Position numbers and translations under genes: made by a program
Assembly (NCBI GenBank): GCA_002279765.1
Contig: NCCR01000074.1
Span: forward strand, 1 to 45,572
Direction of reading: 5' to 3'
Origin: Verrucomicrobia bacterium 12-59-8
GTDB taxonomy: Bacteria > Verrucomicrobiota > Verrucomicrobiae > Verrucomicrobiales > Verrucomicrobiaceae
DNA length: 45,572 bases
Shown here: in pieces, positions 25,211 through 32,220 of the stretch
Layout of the letters: every line of letters starts with the position of its first letter
Numbering within the stretch: position 1 is the stretch's first letter
Notes under the pieces: generated by a model
Database searches by the model: none
Told to the model about the DNA's origin: nothing
Seen by the model: the letters and a program-made list of their open reading frames with translations, nothing else

Positions 25211-26119
25211 TTATCGTGCGATGGCGGACAAGTAAAAATAAAACACCGGCGCGGTGAAAAGCAGGCTGTCGGTGAGATCGAGGATGCCGCCGATGCCGGG
25301 GAGCGTGGTGCCGCTGTCCTTGATGGCGACGCAGCGTTTGAGCACGGATTCAGCCAGATCCCCCGTGACGGCTGTGGCGCAGAGCACCGGGGCGAGGATC
25401 ATGCCGTGCATCCAGGTGAGAGGAGCCAGTTTTTCTGGCATCCAGTACATGAGCGCAGCAGCGGCACCGAACGAACCGATGAAAGCGCCAACAAAGCCCT
25501 CCCACGATTTCGCGGGGCTGATGTGCGGGATCATTTTGTGCTTCCCGAAGAGCACGCCGAACACGTAGGCCCCCATGTCGCTGAACTTGGTGACCATGAT
25601 GAGGAAGAGCACGAGAAAGATGTCTGTGATGCCCTTGCCATCGGCATGGAAGTACATGAGCCGCACCATGAAACCGAAGAAGATGACGGTGTAAACAGTG
25701 CCAAAGACGGTGTTGAAGATGCGCTGCAGGGTGGTAGCGCCTTCGAGCTGATGGCGGTAGCAGAGGATGAAGGAGCCGTGCACGCTGGCGGTGAGCGCCG
25801 CGAGATCGAACTCCATGGGCGGCGCCTTGTGGCGCGAGGTCGTGTACCAGATCACCACGCCCCAGTAAGTGATGCAGATGACGAAGCCGAGCGCGTTGAA
25901 GGAGCGAGCGTGCGGGTCATTGCGCAGCAGCCTGAAATATTCGACGGCACCCGCAACGCCAAAAAATCCAGTGATGGCGATGACCAGCCAAGTATTCTGC
26001 CATTCCAAAAAGGCCACCGAAAGCAGCGACCACAGAAGCAAGGTGCTGAACAAACGGGACGCGAAAACCCGACGCTTGCTGGGCGCGGTTTTCGGCGTGG
26101 CTGCTGCGGTTTCGGACAT
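25211..26119 (-). CDS. cdsA: Phosphatidate cytidylyltransferase
   Basis: A 302-residue polytopic membrane enzyme that makes CDP-diacylglycerol from phosphatidate and CTP, feeding PssA (5897). About seven or eight hydrophobic segments are visible. The C-terminal signature is recognisable in SVLKRCVAIKDSGTTLPGIG followed by GILDLTDSLLF; compared with the classical pattern, H and R positions are replaced, as in other distant bacterial members. AKSWEGFVGAFIGS is the other conserved cytosolic loop. The start chosen is MSETAAATPKT at 26119, since the frame upstream to an ATG at 26197 adds a basic stretch of no clear use. It is co-directional with dxr downstream. Confidence 0.88.
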   Translation of the reverse strand: MSETAAATPKTAPSKRRVFASRLFSTLLLWSLLSVAFLEWQNTWLVIAITGFFGVAGAVEYFRLLRNDPHARSFNALGFVICITYWGVVIWYTTSRHKAPPMEFDLAALTASVHGSFILCYRHQLEGATTLQRIFNTVFGTVYTVIFFGFMVRLMYFHADGKGITDIFLVLFLIMVTKFSDMGAYVFGVLFGKHKMIPHISPAKSWEGFVGAFIGSFGAAAALMYWMPEKLAPLTWMHGMILAPVLCATAVTGDLAESVLKRCVAIKDSGTTLPGIGGILDLTDSLLFTAPVFYFYLSAIAR

Positions 26120-26266
26120 ACTGCGGGTTGGGGTGCGCCATTTAGAGCCCATCCCGCAGGCGAGAGCAATGCGATTTCGCATTTGGTCTTGCTTCATGCC
26201 CAGTTAATTTCAAAAAGCTCATGGCGGCATGCGTCATCCAGCCCGGCCTGGAGTCGTGAGGCAAAG

Positions 26267-26298
26267 CTGCGGCAGACAGTACTTCCGCAGGCTTTTTT
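26267..26298. terminator. Hairpin between the amgK-like gene and cdsA
   Basis: A perfect 6-bp stem (CTGCGG / CCGCAG, 12-nt loop) lies just after the amgK-like stop codon. Six T follow on the plus strand (26293-26298). In the direction of amgK transcription the stem can extend by AAAG/CTTT across one bulged base, but has only a short T-run. It may attenuate read-through into cdsA, or terminate antisense RNA. Confidence 0.35.
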
Positions 26299-26300
26299 GA

Positions 26301-27290
26301 TCACAGCCCGCCGGCAAAAAACATGCGCAGCTCATGCAGCCCCTGCCCTTCGGCGCAGACTTCGGCGAGATTCGACACGGCAGCGGGGATGTGCTGCTCG
26401 TAGTGTGGTTTGCCAAGATTGCGGCTGAGATTGGCGTACGCACCGATGGCCTGCATGAGACGCTGAGCGGCGCAGAGGTAAAACACTTCGCGCACGTTAT
26501 TGAGCGCCAGACCGCGATGCTCCGCATAGTAGCTCAGCAGGCAGGCGCGCTCTGTCCTCGTGAGGGTCACATACGGATCATAGAGCAACGAGGCGAGATC
26601 GTATTCGGCGAGGCCGAGACGCAGGCCCTGGTAATCGACCAGCCACGCGTCCTGACCGCGAATGAGTACGTTCTGGCTTTGAAAATCCCGATGCACCAAG
26701 CAGCGCGGCAGGCGGGCCAGGCGGCGGCGGAGCTGCCTGAGCGTCTCATGGGCGGCGTTGAATTCGGCATTGGAAATTTCGCGCCCGAGATAGCCGCGCA
26801 CATAATGTTCAAGGAAGTAACCCTGCTCCCATTCGTAGAGCGCTTCATCAAAGCCGGGTTCGAGTTCATCGCTGTCAGCCTGCGACAGTGTTTTTTCTCC
26901 AACCCCGTGAAACTTCGCCGCTTCACGCAGGGTGGCCTGATACAGCGGGAGGCGCCGGTCCCAGGGGTGGTCGTTGAAGGATTGCAGGTCGATGCGACCC
27001 AGATCCTCCAGCCATACGCACAGGCGCTGTGCATCGAAGGCATATACCTGCGGCACATGCGCGCCGATTTTCTTCAGGCGGTAGGTGGCGGGGACGAACT
27101 TCGGATTGTCACGACGCGCCAGGGTATAAACCATGAGGATCATCGGCGCACGATCAACCTGCCAGTTGAGGCGGTAGAAATGGCGGTCGGACGCCCCCTT
27201 GAGGATCACCTCCACATCACACGGCGTGCCGTTCAGTTCAGGAAACTGTTCGCGGGTGAAAATGAGCAGGGCCTCGTGTTCGGGGAGCAT
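26301..27290 (-). CDS. amgK: AmgK-like sugar kinase (aminoglycoside phosphotransferase fold)
   Basis: A 329-residue kinase of the APH/choline-kinase fold. The phosphotransfer motif LVHRDFQSQN puts catalytic Asp202 after His200. The metal-binding motif is VDYQGLRLGLAEYDLASLL, the form characteristic of AmgK rather than antibiotic-resistance kinases. In Pseudomonas, AmgK phosphorylates N-acetylmuramate and N-acetylglucosamine at the anomeric position, and MurU then makes UDP-MurNAc, bypassing fosfomycin-sensitive synthesis. The adjacent MurU-like gene (62 nt upstream in transcription) strongly supports this. The start is MLPEHEALLIF at 27290, directly after a 7-nt-period repeat; the frame upstream to a TTG only translates that repeat. 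Confidence 0.83.
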   Translation of the reverse strand: MLPEHEALLIFTREQFPELNGTPCDVEVILKGASDRHFYRLNWQVDRAPMILMVYTLARRDNPKFVPATYRLKKIGAHVPQVYAFDAQRLCVWLEDLGRIDLQSFNDHPWDRRLPLYQATLREAAKFHGVGEKTLSQADSDELEPGFDEALYEWEQGYFLEHYVRGYLGREISNAEFNAAHETLRQLRRRLARLPRCLVHRDFQSQNVLIRGQDAWLVDYQGLRLGLAEYDLASLLYDPYVTLTRTERACLLSYYAEHRGLALNNVREVFYLCAAQRLMQAIGAYANLSRNLGKPHYEQHIPAAVSNLAEVCAEGQGLHELRMFFAGGL

Positions 27291-27294
27291 GGTT

Positions 27295-27329
27295 GGGAAA
27301 TGTGGAATGACGAATGCGAAACGACGAAT
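27295..27329 (-). repeat. Five heptamers directly before the amgK-like start
   Basis: On the minus strand, five units in strict 7-nt register run up to 4 nt before the ATG at 27290. Three have the ATTCNNC form seen before pssA (for example ATTCGTC twice and ATTCCAC), and two are variants (GTTTCGC, ATTTCCC). Confidence 0.65.
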
Positions 27330-27352
27330 GTCCAACGCAAAGCCTCGGCTTC

Positions 27353-28255
27353 CTAAAAATCGACGTCTTCAGCGCTCCCCGCCGCCGTGATGCCGCTGCG
27401 GACGATGCAGCGCTTCAGCACTGAACCGGCCTGCACCCGGCCGCCGGGCCAGACGATACAGTCCTCCAAGTGTACCCCGGCTTCTATCGCAGCCCCGGCA
27501 CCGATGACATTGATGCCACGCAGCACGGCCCCGGCTTCGATGTGAGCCGTTGGATCGATCGCCGGGCCATACATGCCGTTCAAAGCTGAATGGGCTGACA
27601 AATAGGCTGTGCGGCTGCCCAGATCCCACCAACTGCCTTCGTCAATCACCACGGCCCCGAGCTTAGCCCCGGAGCGGATCATGTTGAGAAAAATGGGAAT
27701 GACGGACTCGATCTTGCCGGGGGTGATCCAGTCGTGAATGGCGGGATCGCAGGCGTAAATGCCGGTGAAGAGGTATTTCCCTTCGTCACCGGTGCCGAGC
27801 TTGTTGCGGATGTCGGTGACGAGGCCACGCCGGGGATCAAGGGCGATGTGCAGGGACGGTCCATGACTGCGCAGGACCAAGGTGACGAGGTTGCCGTTTT
27901 CACGATGCTCGGTGAGCAGCGGTTTCAGGGGCAGGTCGGTCAGGATGTCGCCGTTATAGACAAGAAAAGGTTCGTTGCCGAGCAGATCGCGCACGTTAGC
28001 AATGCCGCCGGCGGTTTCGAGCCGCACCGGGCTTTCGTTGCGGAACTGGATCGGCGTCCCGTGATAGCTCTGATCAGGAAAGGCCTGGGCATAAGCTCCC
28101 GGGATGTGGTGCGTGTTTACCACCAGGCGTGACACGCCCGCCGCCATCAGATGATCAAACGCATACGTGATCAGCGGCCGGTGAAACACCGGAACCAGCG
28201 GCTTCGGAAGCTGCTCCGTCAACGGTTTCAGCCTCTCGCCAATGCCTGCTCCCAA
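27353..28255 (-). CDS. murU: MurU-like sugar-1-phosphate nucleotidyltransferase, non-ATG start
   Basis: A 300-residue nucleotidyltransferase (GT-A/NTP_transferase fold) expected to turn MurNAc-1-phosphate into UDP-MurNAc. The nucleotide loop GAGIGERLKPLTEQLPKPLV is intact, and FLVYNGDILTDLP provides the metal-binding aspartate. A left-handed-helix-like tail (IDPTAHIEAGAVLRG and VLKRCIVRSGI, from about residue 225) resembles GlmU/Mpg1-type proteins, longer than Pseudomonas MurU. There is no in-frame ATG: an upstream TAG lies 15 nt before the TTG at 28255, so the first beta-strand normally preceding the GAG loop is almost missing. The gene overlaps the preceding CDS by 101 nt in another frame. 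Function is supported by the neighbouring amgK-like gene. Confidence 0.78.
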   Translation of the reverse strand: MGAGIGERLKPLTEQLPKPLVPVFHRPLITYAFDHLMAAGVSRLVVNTHHIPGAYAQAFPDQSYHGTPIQFRNESPVRLETAGGIANVRDLLGNEPFLVYNGDILTDLPLKPLLTEHRENGNLVTLVLRSHGPSLHIALDPRRGLVTDIRNKLGTGDEGKYLFTGIYACDPAIHDWITPGKIESVIPIFLNMIRSGAKLGAVVIDEGSWWDLGSRTAYLSAHSALNGMYGPAIDPTAHIEAGAVLRGINVIGAGAAIEAGVHLEDCIVWPGGRVQAGSVLKRCIVRSGITAAGSAEDVDF

Positions 28256-28970
28256 AAGTGACGAGCACTACAATGCCCGCCACGGCAATCACCGTCGGCA
28301 GCAGGTATCCTCCGCCTGAACCGGTTCCACACAGCTCACACACGCCCTCAAGGCTGTCCGGCAGCTCACCTGCGGGCTGCAGGGATTCCGCAGTGATGGG
28401 CGGCGGTGCCTTGGTGCGCGGCGTGAAGGTTTTCAAATCCAGCACGTAGCTCGTTTCACCGGGAAAGAGAATTTGGTATCGCTCCACTTTCCTGCCGAGG
28501 GCGGTGTTGTGATAGAGCACACTCAGAGTTCCCGCCGGCAGGGCTTTGATCGAGTAGCCAGTGCTGCCGGCAGGAAGCTTGGTACGCCAGGTGCCCGTGA
28601 GCATGACCGGATCTTCTGGCAGCTTCAGTGGCGCATTTTCTGCCGCAGTGAACTCCCATGCTAGGTCGGGCTTTACCTCCGTCACGGGATCGAGGACGAC
28701 CTCCACCACCTTCTGCACATACTCACGGGCCTGGGCCTTGAGTTTTTCCTGCCGCTCTGCTGGCGTGACGCCTAGGTCGGCATTGGTGAGGTAAGGTGCC
28801 ACATTGGGGTCCGGCAGGAAGCTGCGCGGATCAATCTCCACCTGGAGCATCCAGTCGCCGCTTTGCTCAAAATGGGCACGTACCGCCACATCCGGCAGAG
28901 GATGCGCCAGCAAGGGAGTGGCGAGCGCCATAAGGGCGAGCATGCAGAGGCTGGTTGCCGAGTTCTTCAT
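28155..28970 (-). CDS. Membrane-anchored secreted protein of unknown function
   Basis: A 271-residue protein with a signal peptide (MKNSATSLCMLALMALATPLLA). A periplasmic domain begins AHPLPDVAVRAHFEQSGDW, reminiscent of the His-containing lumenal domain of HupE/UreJ-type proteins, and one C-terminal transmembrane helix follows near residues 222-239 (LLPTVIAVAGIVVLVTFG). A CELCGTGSGGG segment just before the helix has a CxxC pair. The last 32 residues lie in DNA shared with murU in another frame and look non-native (Ala/Gly/Ser-rich), suggesting that the original 3' end was lost or frameshifted. It is divergent from the gene at 29123. The start at 28970 gives the signal peptide. Confidence 0.65.
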   Translation of the reverse strand: MKNSATSLCMLALMALATPLLAHPLPDVAVRAHFEQSGDWMLQVEIDPRSFLPDPNVAPYLTNADLGVTPAERQEKLKAQAREYVQKVVEVVLDPVTEVKPDLAWEFTAAENAPLKLPEDPVMLTGTWRTKLPAGSTGYSIKALPAGTLSVLYHNTALGRKVERYQILFPGETSYVLDLKTFTPRTKAPPPITAESLQPAGELPDSLEGVCELCGTGSGGGYLLPTVIAVAGIVVLVTFGSRHWREAETVDGAASEAAGSGVSPAADHVCV

Positions 28971-29122
28971 CCAGCTAGCGTGGCACAGGCCAGGGCCGTG
29001 TGACGAGCTTTTTTCAAATACCCCACATTTTTTGATTGTCAGGGGGTATAGCTTTCGTTTTGAATGGGTGCAAATCCGCTCGGTCACTTCCTGACGGAAA
29101 GCCATCCACACTCAAACTCAAC

Positions 29123-29386
29123 ATGAAATCCATCCTCACCACCCTCACCACCCTCGCCGTCCTCGGCCTCTCCGTGTCCGCCTTCGCAGGCTGCGGCAAA
29201 ACCGAAACCACCAGCGGCAAGCTCAAGTCCGTTGACGCTGACTCCAAGTCCATCGTGATCGAAGCCGACGGCAAGGACGTCAAGCTCACCCTGACCGCCG
29301 CCGTCACCGACGCTGACAAGCTCGTCGGCAAGAAAGTGACCGCCGTCAGCTCCCACAAGAAAGTGGAGTCCCTTAAGGAAGGCTGA
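29123..29386 (+). CDS. Small exported protein, possible lipoprotein
   Basis: An 87-residue protein with a signal sequence (MKSILTTLTTLAVLGLSVSA). A weak lipobox (FAGC, Cys24) could give a lipid anchor; otherwise signal peptidase I would cut after AFA. The mature part, with SGKLKSVDADSKSIVIEADG then KDVKLTLTAAV, reads as a small beta-barrel or OB-like domain, with repeated K/D/S and no further cysteines after Cys24. I know no function. It ends at a good intrinsic terminator, so it is monocistronic. The divergent neighbour is the membrane-anchored protein at 28970. Confidence 0.75.
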   Translation: MKSILTTLTTLAVLGLSVSAFAGCGKTETTSGKLKSVDADSKSIVIEADGKDVKLTLTAAVTDADKLVGKKVTAVSSHKKVESLKEG

Positions 29387-29417
29387 TCTCATTATAGAGG
29401 TGATCTTTTCACCCATG

Positions 29418-29447
29418 AAGCCCGGAAGCGACCCTTTCGGGCTTTTT
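29418..29447 (+). terminator. Intrinsic terminator after the small exported protein
   Basis: A 7-bp stem (AAGCCCG / CGGGCTT) with a 13-nt loop is followed by a run of T that overlaps the stem end. It lies 32 nt after the stop codon of the gene at 29123. Confidence 0.75.
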
Positions 29448-29493
29448 CATGTCCGCGTCCTGAACCACGGACGGATCGAAATCACATTTATTC

Positions 29494-29522
29494 TTGAGAT
29501 TGCCTGAAATAACACGTTTTAT
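29494..29522 (+). promoter_or_regulatory. Possible sigma70 promoter for the Cys-rich lipoprotein
   Basis: TTGAGA (29494-29499) and TTTTAT (29517-29522) are 17 bp apart in a locally AT-rich tract about 70 nt before the ATG at 29591. Both hexamers deviate from consensus, so this is tentative. Confidence 0.3.
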
Positions 29523-29590
29523 TTCTCCTCTATATGCTGCGCACAGGTCATCCGGCCTCTGCCAGACCAAGACATCCACACCACATCATT

Positions 29591-29761
29591 ATGAAATCGC
29601 TTCTCACCCTTGCCCTTGTCTCCACCAGCCTCCTGCTGAGCAGCTGTGCCAACGGCCATTGCATCTTCGCCAAGAAGAAAGAGACCTGCACCTCCTGCTG
29701 CACTCCTGCCGCCAAGACCTCAGCCAGCGCCTGCTGCGCCACCCCGGCCAAGAAGAAGTAA
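29591..29761 (+). CDS. 56-residue Cys-rich lipoprotein
   Basis: A very short lipoprotein with signal MKSLLTLALVSTSLLLSSC and a good lipobox (LSSC, Cys19 to be lipidated). The mature 38 residues hold seven cysteines including the lipidated one, in patterns CANGHC, CTSCC and ACC, plus Lys-rich patches (KKK at both ends). This could bind a soft metal such as Cu, Zn or Ag, or form disulfides, but no family is recognised. It has its own terminator and lies just upstream of nsrR on the same strand. The open frame extends back to 29534, but only the ATG at 29591 gives a signal peptide. Confidence 0.75.
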   Translation: MKSLLTLALVSTSLLLSSCANGHCIFAKKKETCTSCCTPAAKTSASACCATPAKKK

Positions 29762-29781
29762 CCACTGGCAGATTCTATCTC

Positions 29782-29814
29782 AAAGCCCGGGGGCTCCACC
29801 TCCGGGCTTTTTTT
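29782..29814 (+). terminator. Intrinsic terminator after the Cys-rich lipoprotein
   Basis: A GC-rich 9-bp stem (AAAGCCCGG / CCGGGCTTT) with an 11-nt loop is followed by a T-run to 29814. It separates the lipoprotein from nsrR. Confidence 0.88.
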
Positions 29815-29871
29815 GTGGCTGCACTGCGCCAATTTTGTCAGCCCTTGCGCTTGTTTTGGCGCAAATTGTTT

Positions 29872-29896
29872 AAACATGCACGCCGCATGCAAGTTT
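29872..29896 (+). promoter_or_regulatory. NsrR-like operator upstream of nsrR
   Basis: A 25-bp near-perfect palindrome has 12-nt arms AAACATGCACGC and GCATGCAAGTTT around a central C, matching at 10 of 12 positions. It carries the spaced ATGCA cores known from NsrR boxes and ends 26 nt before the nsrR ATG, so autoregulation is likely. A second inverted repeat (TGCGCCAA at 29825-29832, TTGGCGCA at 29856-29863) lies just upstream. Confidence 0.62.
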
Positions 29897-29922
29897 AACT
29901 CCATGCCCTCGTAAATCGAGGC

Positions 29923-30360
29923 ATGCGGCTCAGCCTTTTCTCCGATTACTCCCTGCGCGTGCTGATGTTTGCGGCGCTGAAGGGGGAATCTTTTTCCCTC
30001 AGCGAAGTCGCGGAGGCCTATGCCATTTCGAGGCACCATCTGGTGAAGGTGGTGAACTACCTCGCCAAACTCGGCTACCTAGAAACACGCCGTGGCAGAG
30101 GCGGCGGCATCGCCTTGGGAATGCCAGCGGAGGACATCCGTATCGGCATGGTCGTGCGCCGCACGGAGGACACACCGTTCATCGTTGAGTGTTTCGACAA
30201 GCAGCACAACACCTGCCCCATCAACGGCTCCTGCCGCCTCAAAGGCGCACTCGCCCAGGCTGTGAACGCCTTTTACGAAACCCTCGACTGCCACACGCTG
30301 CGCGACCTCGTCGCCGGCTCCGCAGGTGCAGATATGAGGGTGACGTTGCTGTCACAGTAA
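29923..30360 (+). CDS. nsrR: Rrf2-family transcriptional regulator, NsrR-type
   Basis: A 145-residue winged-helix repressor. The N-terminus MRLSLFSDYSLRVLMFAAL and the helix-turn-helix (LSEVAEAYAISRHHLVKVVNYL) with the Gly-rich wing RGRGGGI are diagnostic of Rrf2. Three cysteines, Cys90, Cys98 and Cys104 (ECFDKQHNTC, PINGSCRLKGAL), reproduce the cluster-ligand set of NsrR, which holds a [4Fe-4S] cluster that reacts with nitric oxide and releases DNA. C-terminal LDCHTLRDLV is also like NsrR. A palindromic operator precedes the gene. Candidate targets in the window are nsrR itself and the haem-motif protein 62 nt downstream. No hmp, norB or other NO-detoxifying gene is seen. Confidence 0.9.
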   Translation: MRLSLFSDYSLRVLMFAALKGESFSLSEVAEAYAISRHHLVKVVNYLAKLGYLETRRGRGGGIALGMPAEDIRIGMVVRRTEDTPFIVECFDKQHNTCPINGSCRLKGALAQAVNAFYETLDCHTLRDLVAGSAGADMRVTLLSQ

Positions 30361-30422
30361 TGACTCAACCCGAATGACCAATGTCAAATTTACCAGCCAT
30401 AGCTTGTCACTTTCCTAACCCT

Positions 30423-31757
30423 ATGACGCGTTGCGCCTTCATTTTGCGTTCGGGCTTTGTCATTCTGGTTTCTTCATTCTTCCTCCACACACCACTTCGT
30501 TCCGAGGATGAGTACGAAAACGCCCCCATCCGCTACTCCGACACCACCCCCAACGATGCCACTCAGCGGCTCGAAAGCCTTATGGCTGCAGGAAAGGTGA
30601 AAATCGACCGCACCGATGCCTGGACTGTTTTGCGCGATGTGATGAAGCAGTTCGACATCCCGCAGGAGTCGCAGGTCATGGTCTTCTCTAAAACCAGCAA
30701 GCAGAATGACCGGATCAGCCCGCAGACGCCACGCGTGGTCTATTTCGGTGACAACGCCTACGTGGGCTACTGCCTCGGCGGTTCGATTGAGGTGGCCACC
30801 ATTGATCCGAAGCTCGGCCCCATCTTCTACCTGCTCGATCCCGATGAGGAACCCGCCAAACCGCTGCACTTTCAGCGCGACAACAGCTGCCTGAGCTGCC
30901 ACGGCGGGCCGTTCACGCCCGAGGTGCCCGGCGTCATCGTGCGCTCCGTGTATCCCGGCCCCGAAGGCCATCCGATCATGAGCCAGGGCAGCACCGTCGT
31001 CGATTCGACGACACCGTTCACCGACCGCTGGGGCGGCTGGTATGTCACCGGCAAACACGGCAGTGTCCTGCATCGTGGCAACGTCACCGCAAGCGAGAAA
31101 AACGATCAGACCATCGACATCGACTTCAAAGCCGGGGCCAACGTCACCAACCTCGCCAAATTCTTTGACGTCACCCCCTACAAGCGCAAGCAGAGCGACA
31201 TCGTCGCCCTCATGGTGCTGGAGCACCAGACCAGCGTGCAAAACATCCTCACCAAGGCGAATCAGGCCGCCCTGCGTGCCATGCATATGCAGACCAGCCT
31301 CCAGCGCGAACTGGGAGAAACCGTCATGAGCGAACCCACTGGTACTGCGCGCCGCATCATCGACCACTGTGCCGAAGATGTCGTGGAGGCTCTGCTCTTC
31401 AAAGACGAAGCCGCCCTGCCCGACGGCGGCATCGAGGGTGATCCCGCTTTCCAGACCGCCTTCACCAAACACGCCCCGCAAAGCAGCGATGGCCGCAGCT
31501 TGAAGGACTTCCAGCTCCTCCACCGCCTCTTCAAGTACCGCTGCAGCTACATGGTCTATTCCCTCACCTTCCAGCACCTCACCGCGCCGCTGAAGCAAAC
31601 TGTTTTCCACCGTCTTTGGAACGTCCTCGAAGGCAAAGAGACCACCGGCCAGTACGCTTACCTTAGCAAAAACGAATGCGGCCACATCCGACGCATTCTC
31701 GCGGAGACCCTAGCCGGAGCTCCGGCGGAATGGAAGCAGGCGCTGGTGGCAAAGTGA
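30423..31757 (+). CDS. Exported single-haem protein downstream of nsrR
   Basis: A 444-residue exported protein with one haem c-binding motif, C156LSCH160, flanked by FQRDNSCLSCHGG and PGVIVRSVYPGPEGHP, a pattern typical of PVC and proteobacterial proteins of unknown role with a cytochrome-like CxxCH. The predicted signal peptide, residues 1-26 (ILRSGFVILVSSFF inside), is encoded by heptamer-rhythm DNA (see findings). The remainder is largely helical and is not recognised. Its position 62 nt after nsrR suggests NO or redox control, which is an inference. ATG at 30423 gives the signal peptide; a more distal ATG at 30381 only adds residues without support. Confidence 0.72.
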   Translation: MTRCAFILRSGFVILVSSFFLHTPLRSEDEYENAPIRYSDTTPNDATQRLESLMAAGKVKIDRTDAWTVLRDVMKQFDIPQESQVMVFSKTSKQNDRISPQTPRVVYFGDNAYVGYCLGGSIEVATIDPKLGPIFYLLDPDEEPAKPLHFQRDNSCLSCHGGPFTPEVPGVIVRSVYPGPEGHPIMSQGSTVVDSTTPFTDRWGGWYVTGKHGSVLHRGNVTASEKNDQTIDIDFKAGANVTNLAKFFDVTPYKRKQSDIVALMVLEHQTSVQNILTKANQAALRAMHMQTSLQRELGETVMSEPTGTARRIIDHCAEDVVEALLFKDEAALPDGGIEGDPAFQTAFTKHAPQSSDGRSLKDFQLLHRLFKYRCSYMVYSLTFQHLTAPLKQTVFHRLWNVLEGKETTGQYAYLSKNECGHIRRILAETLAGAPAEWKQALVAK

Positions 31758-31804
31758 GTTGTGCTGCGAGTTGAAAAGCCACGCACCATCTCCAACCTGC
31801 ACGC

Positions 31805-32182
31805 ATGAAACAGCTCCTCACATTCTTGCTTTGCGCACTCTGCCTGTCCTCTTGCGAAAAACAGCCAGCCGAAGTCGATTTCGCCGATAAAGACGTCGAG
31901 ATGCTTAATGAAGGCAAAGAGGCGAACTACAAGGGCAAGCCCTACACCGGCCTCATCCGCAACAAACACTCCAATGGAAAGTCCGCCGGCGAATACCCTT
32001 ATCAAAATGGCAAGATGCAAGGCGTGATGAAAGAATGGTGGGAGAACGGCCAGCAGTCCGCAGAAACCAATTTCGATCACGGTCAGCGCCACGGCCTCAA
32101 CCGCTACTGGGACATGAAGGGCCATCAGACAAAGGAACAAATCTACGACCACGACAAATCCATCAGCGAGAAGCATCTCTGA
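31805..32182 (+). CDS. YwqK/MORN-like repeat lipoprotein
   Basis: A 125-residue lipoprotein. The signal MKQLLTFLLCALCLSSC carries lipobox LSSC (Cys17). Three tandem antitoxin-YwqK/MORN-variant repeats follow: YKGKPYTGLIRNKHSNGKSA, YPYQNGKMQGVMKEWWENGQ and FDHGQRHGLNRYWDMKG. Such repeats occur in secreted or cell-surface proteins and in contact-toxin immunity proteins. No toxin gene is adjacent, so a structural or immunity role cannot be decided. The 38-nt spacer to the next gene is filled by a 7-nt-period repeat. Confidence 0.8.
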   Translation: MKQLLTFLLCALCLSSCEKQPAEVDFADKDVEMLNEGKEANYKGKPYTGLIRNKHSNGKSAGEYPYQNGKMQGVMKEWWENGQQSAETNFDHGQRHGLNRYWDMKGHQTKEQIYDHDKSISEKHL

Positions 32183-32217
32183 ACTTGGAGCTTTAAACCT
32201 GAAACTTTAAACTCAAT
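32183..32217 (+). repeat. Five heptamers between the YwqK-like gene and the TrkA-C gene
   Basis: Starting at the base after the stop codon, five units in 7-nt register (such as ACTTGGA, GCTTTAA and ACTTTAA) run to 3 nt before the next ATG. The heptamer is AT-rich and unlike the ATTCNNC units elsewhere, yet the period and placement are the same. Confidence 0.6.
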
Positions 32218-32220
32218 TTC

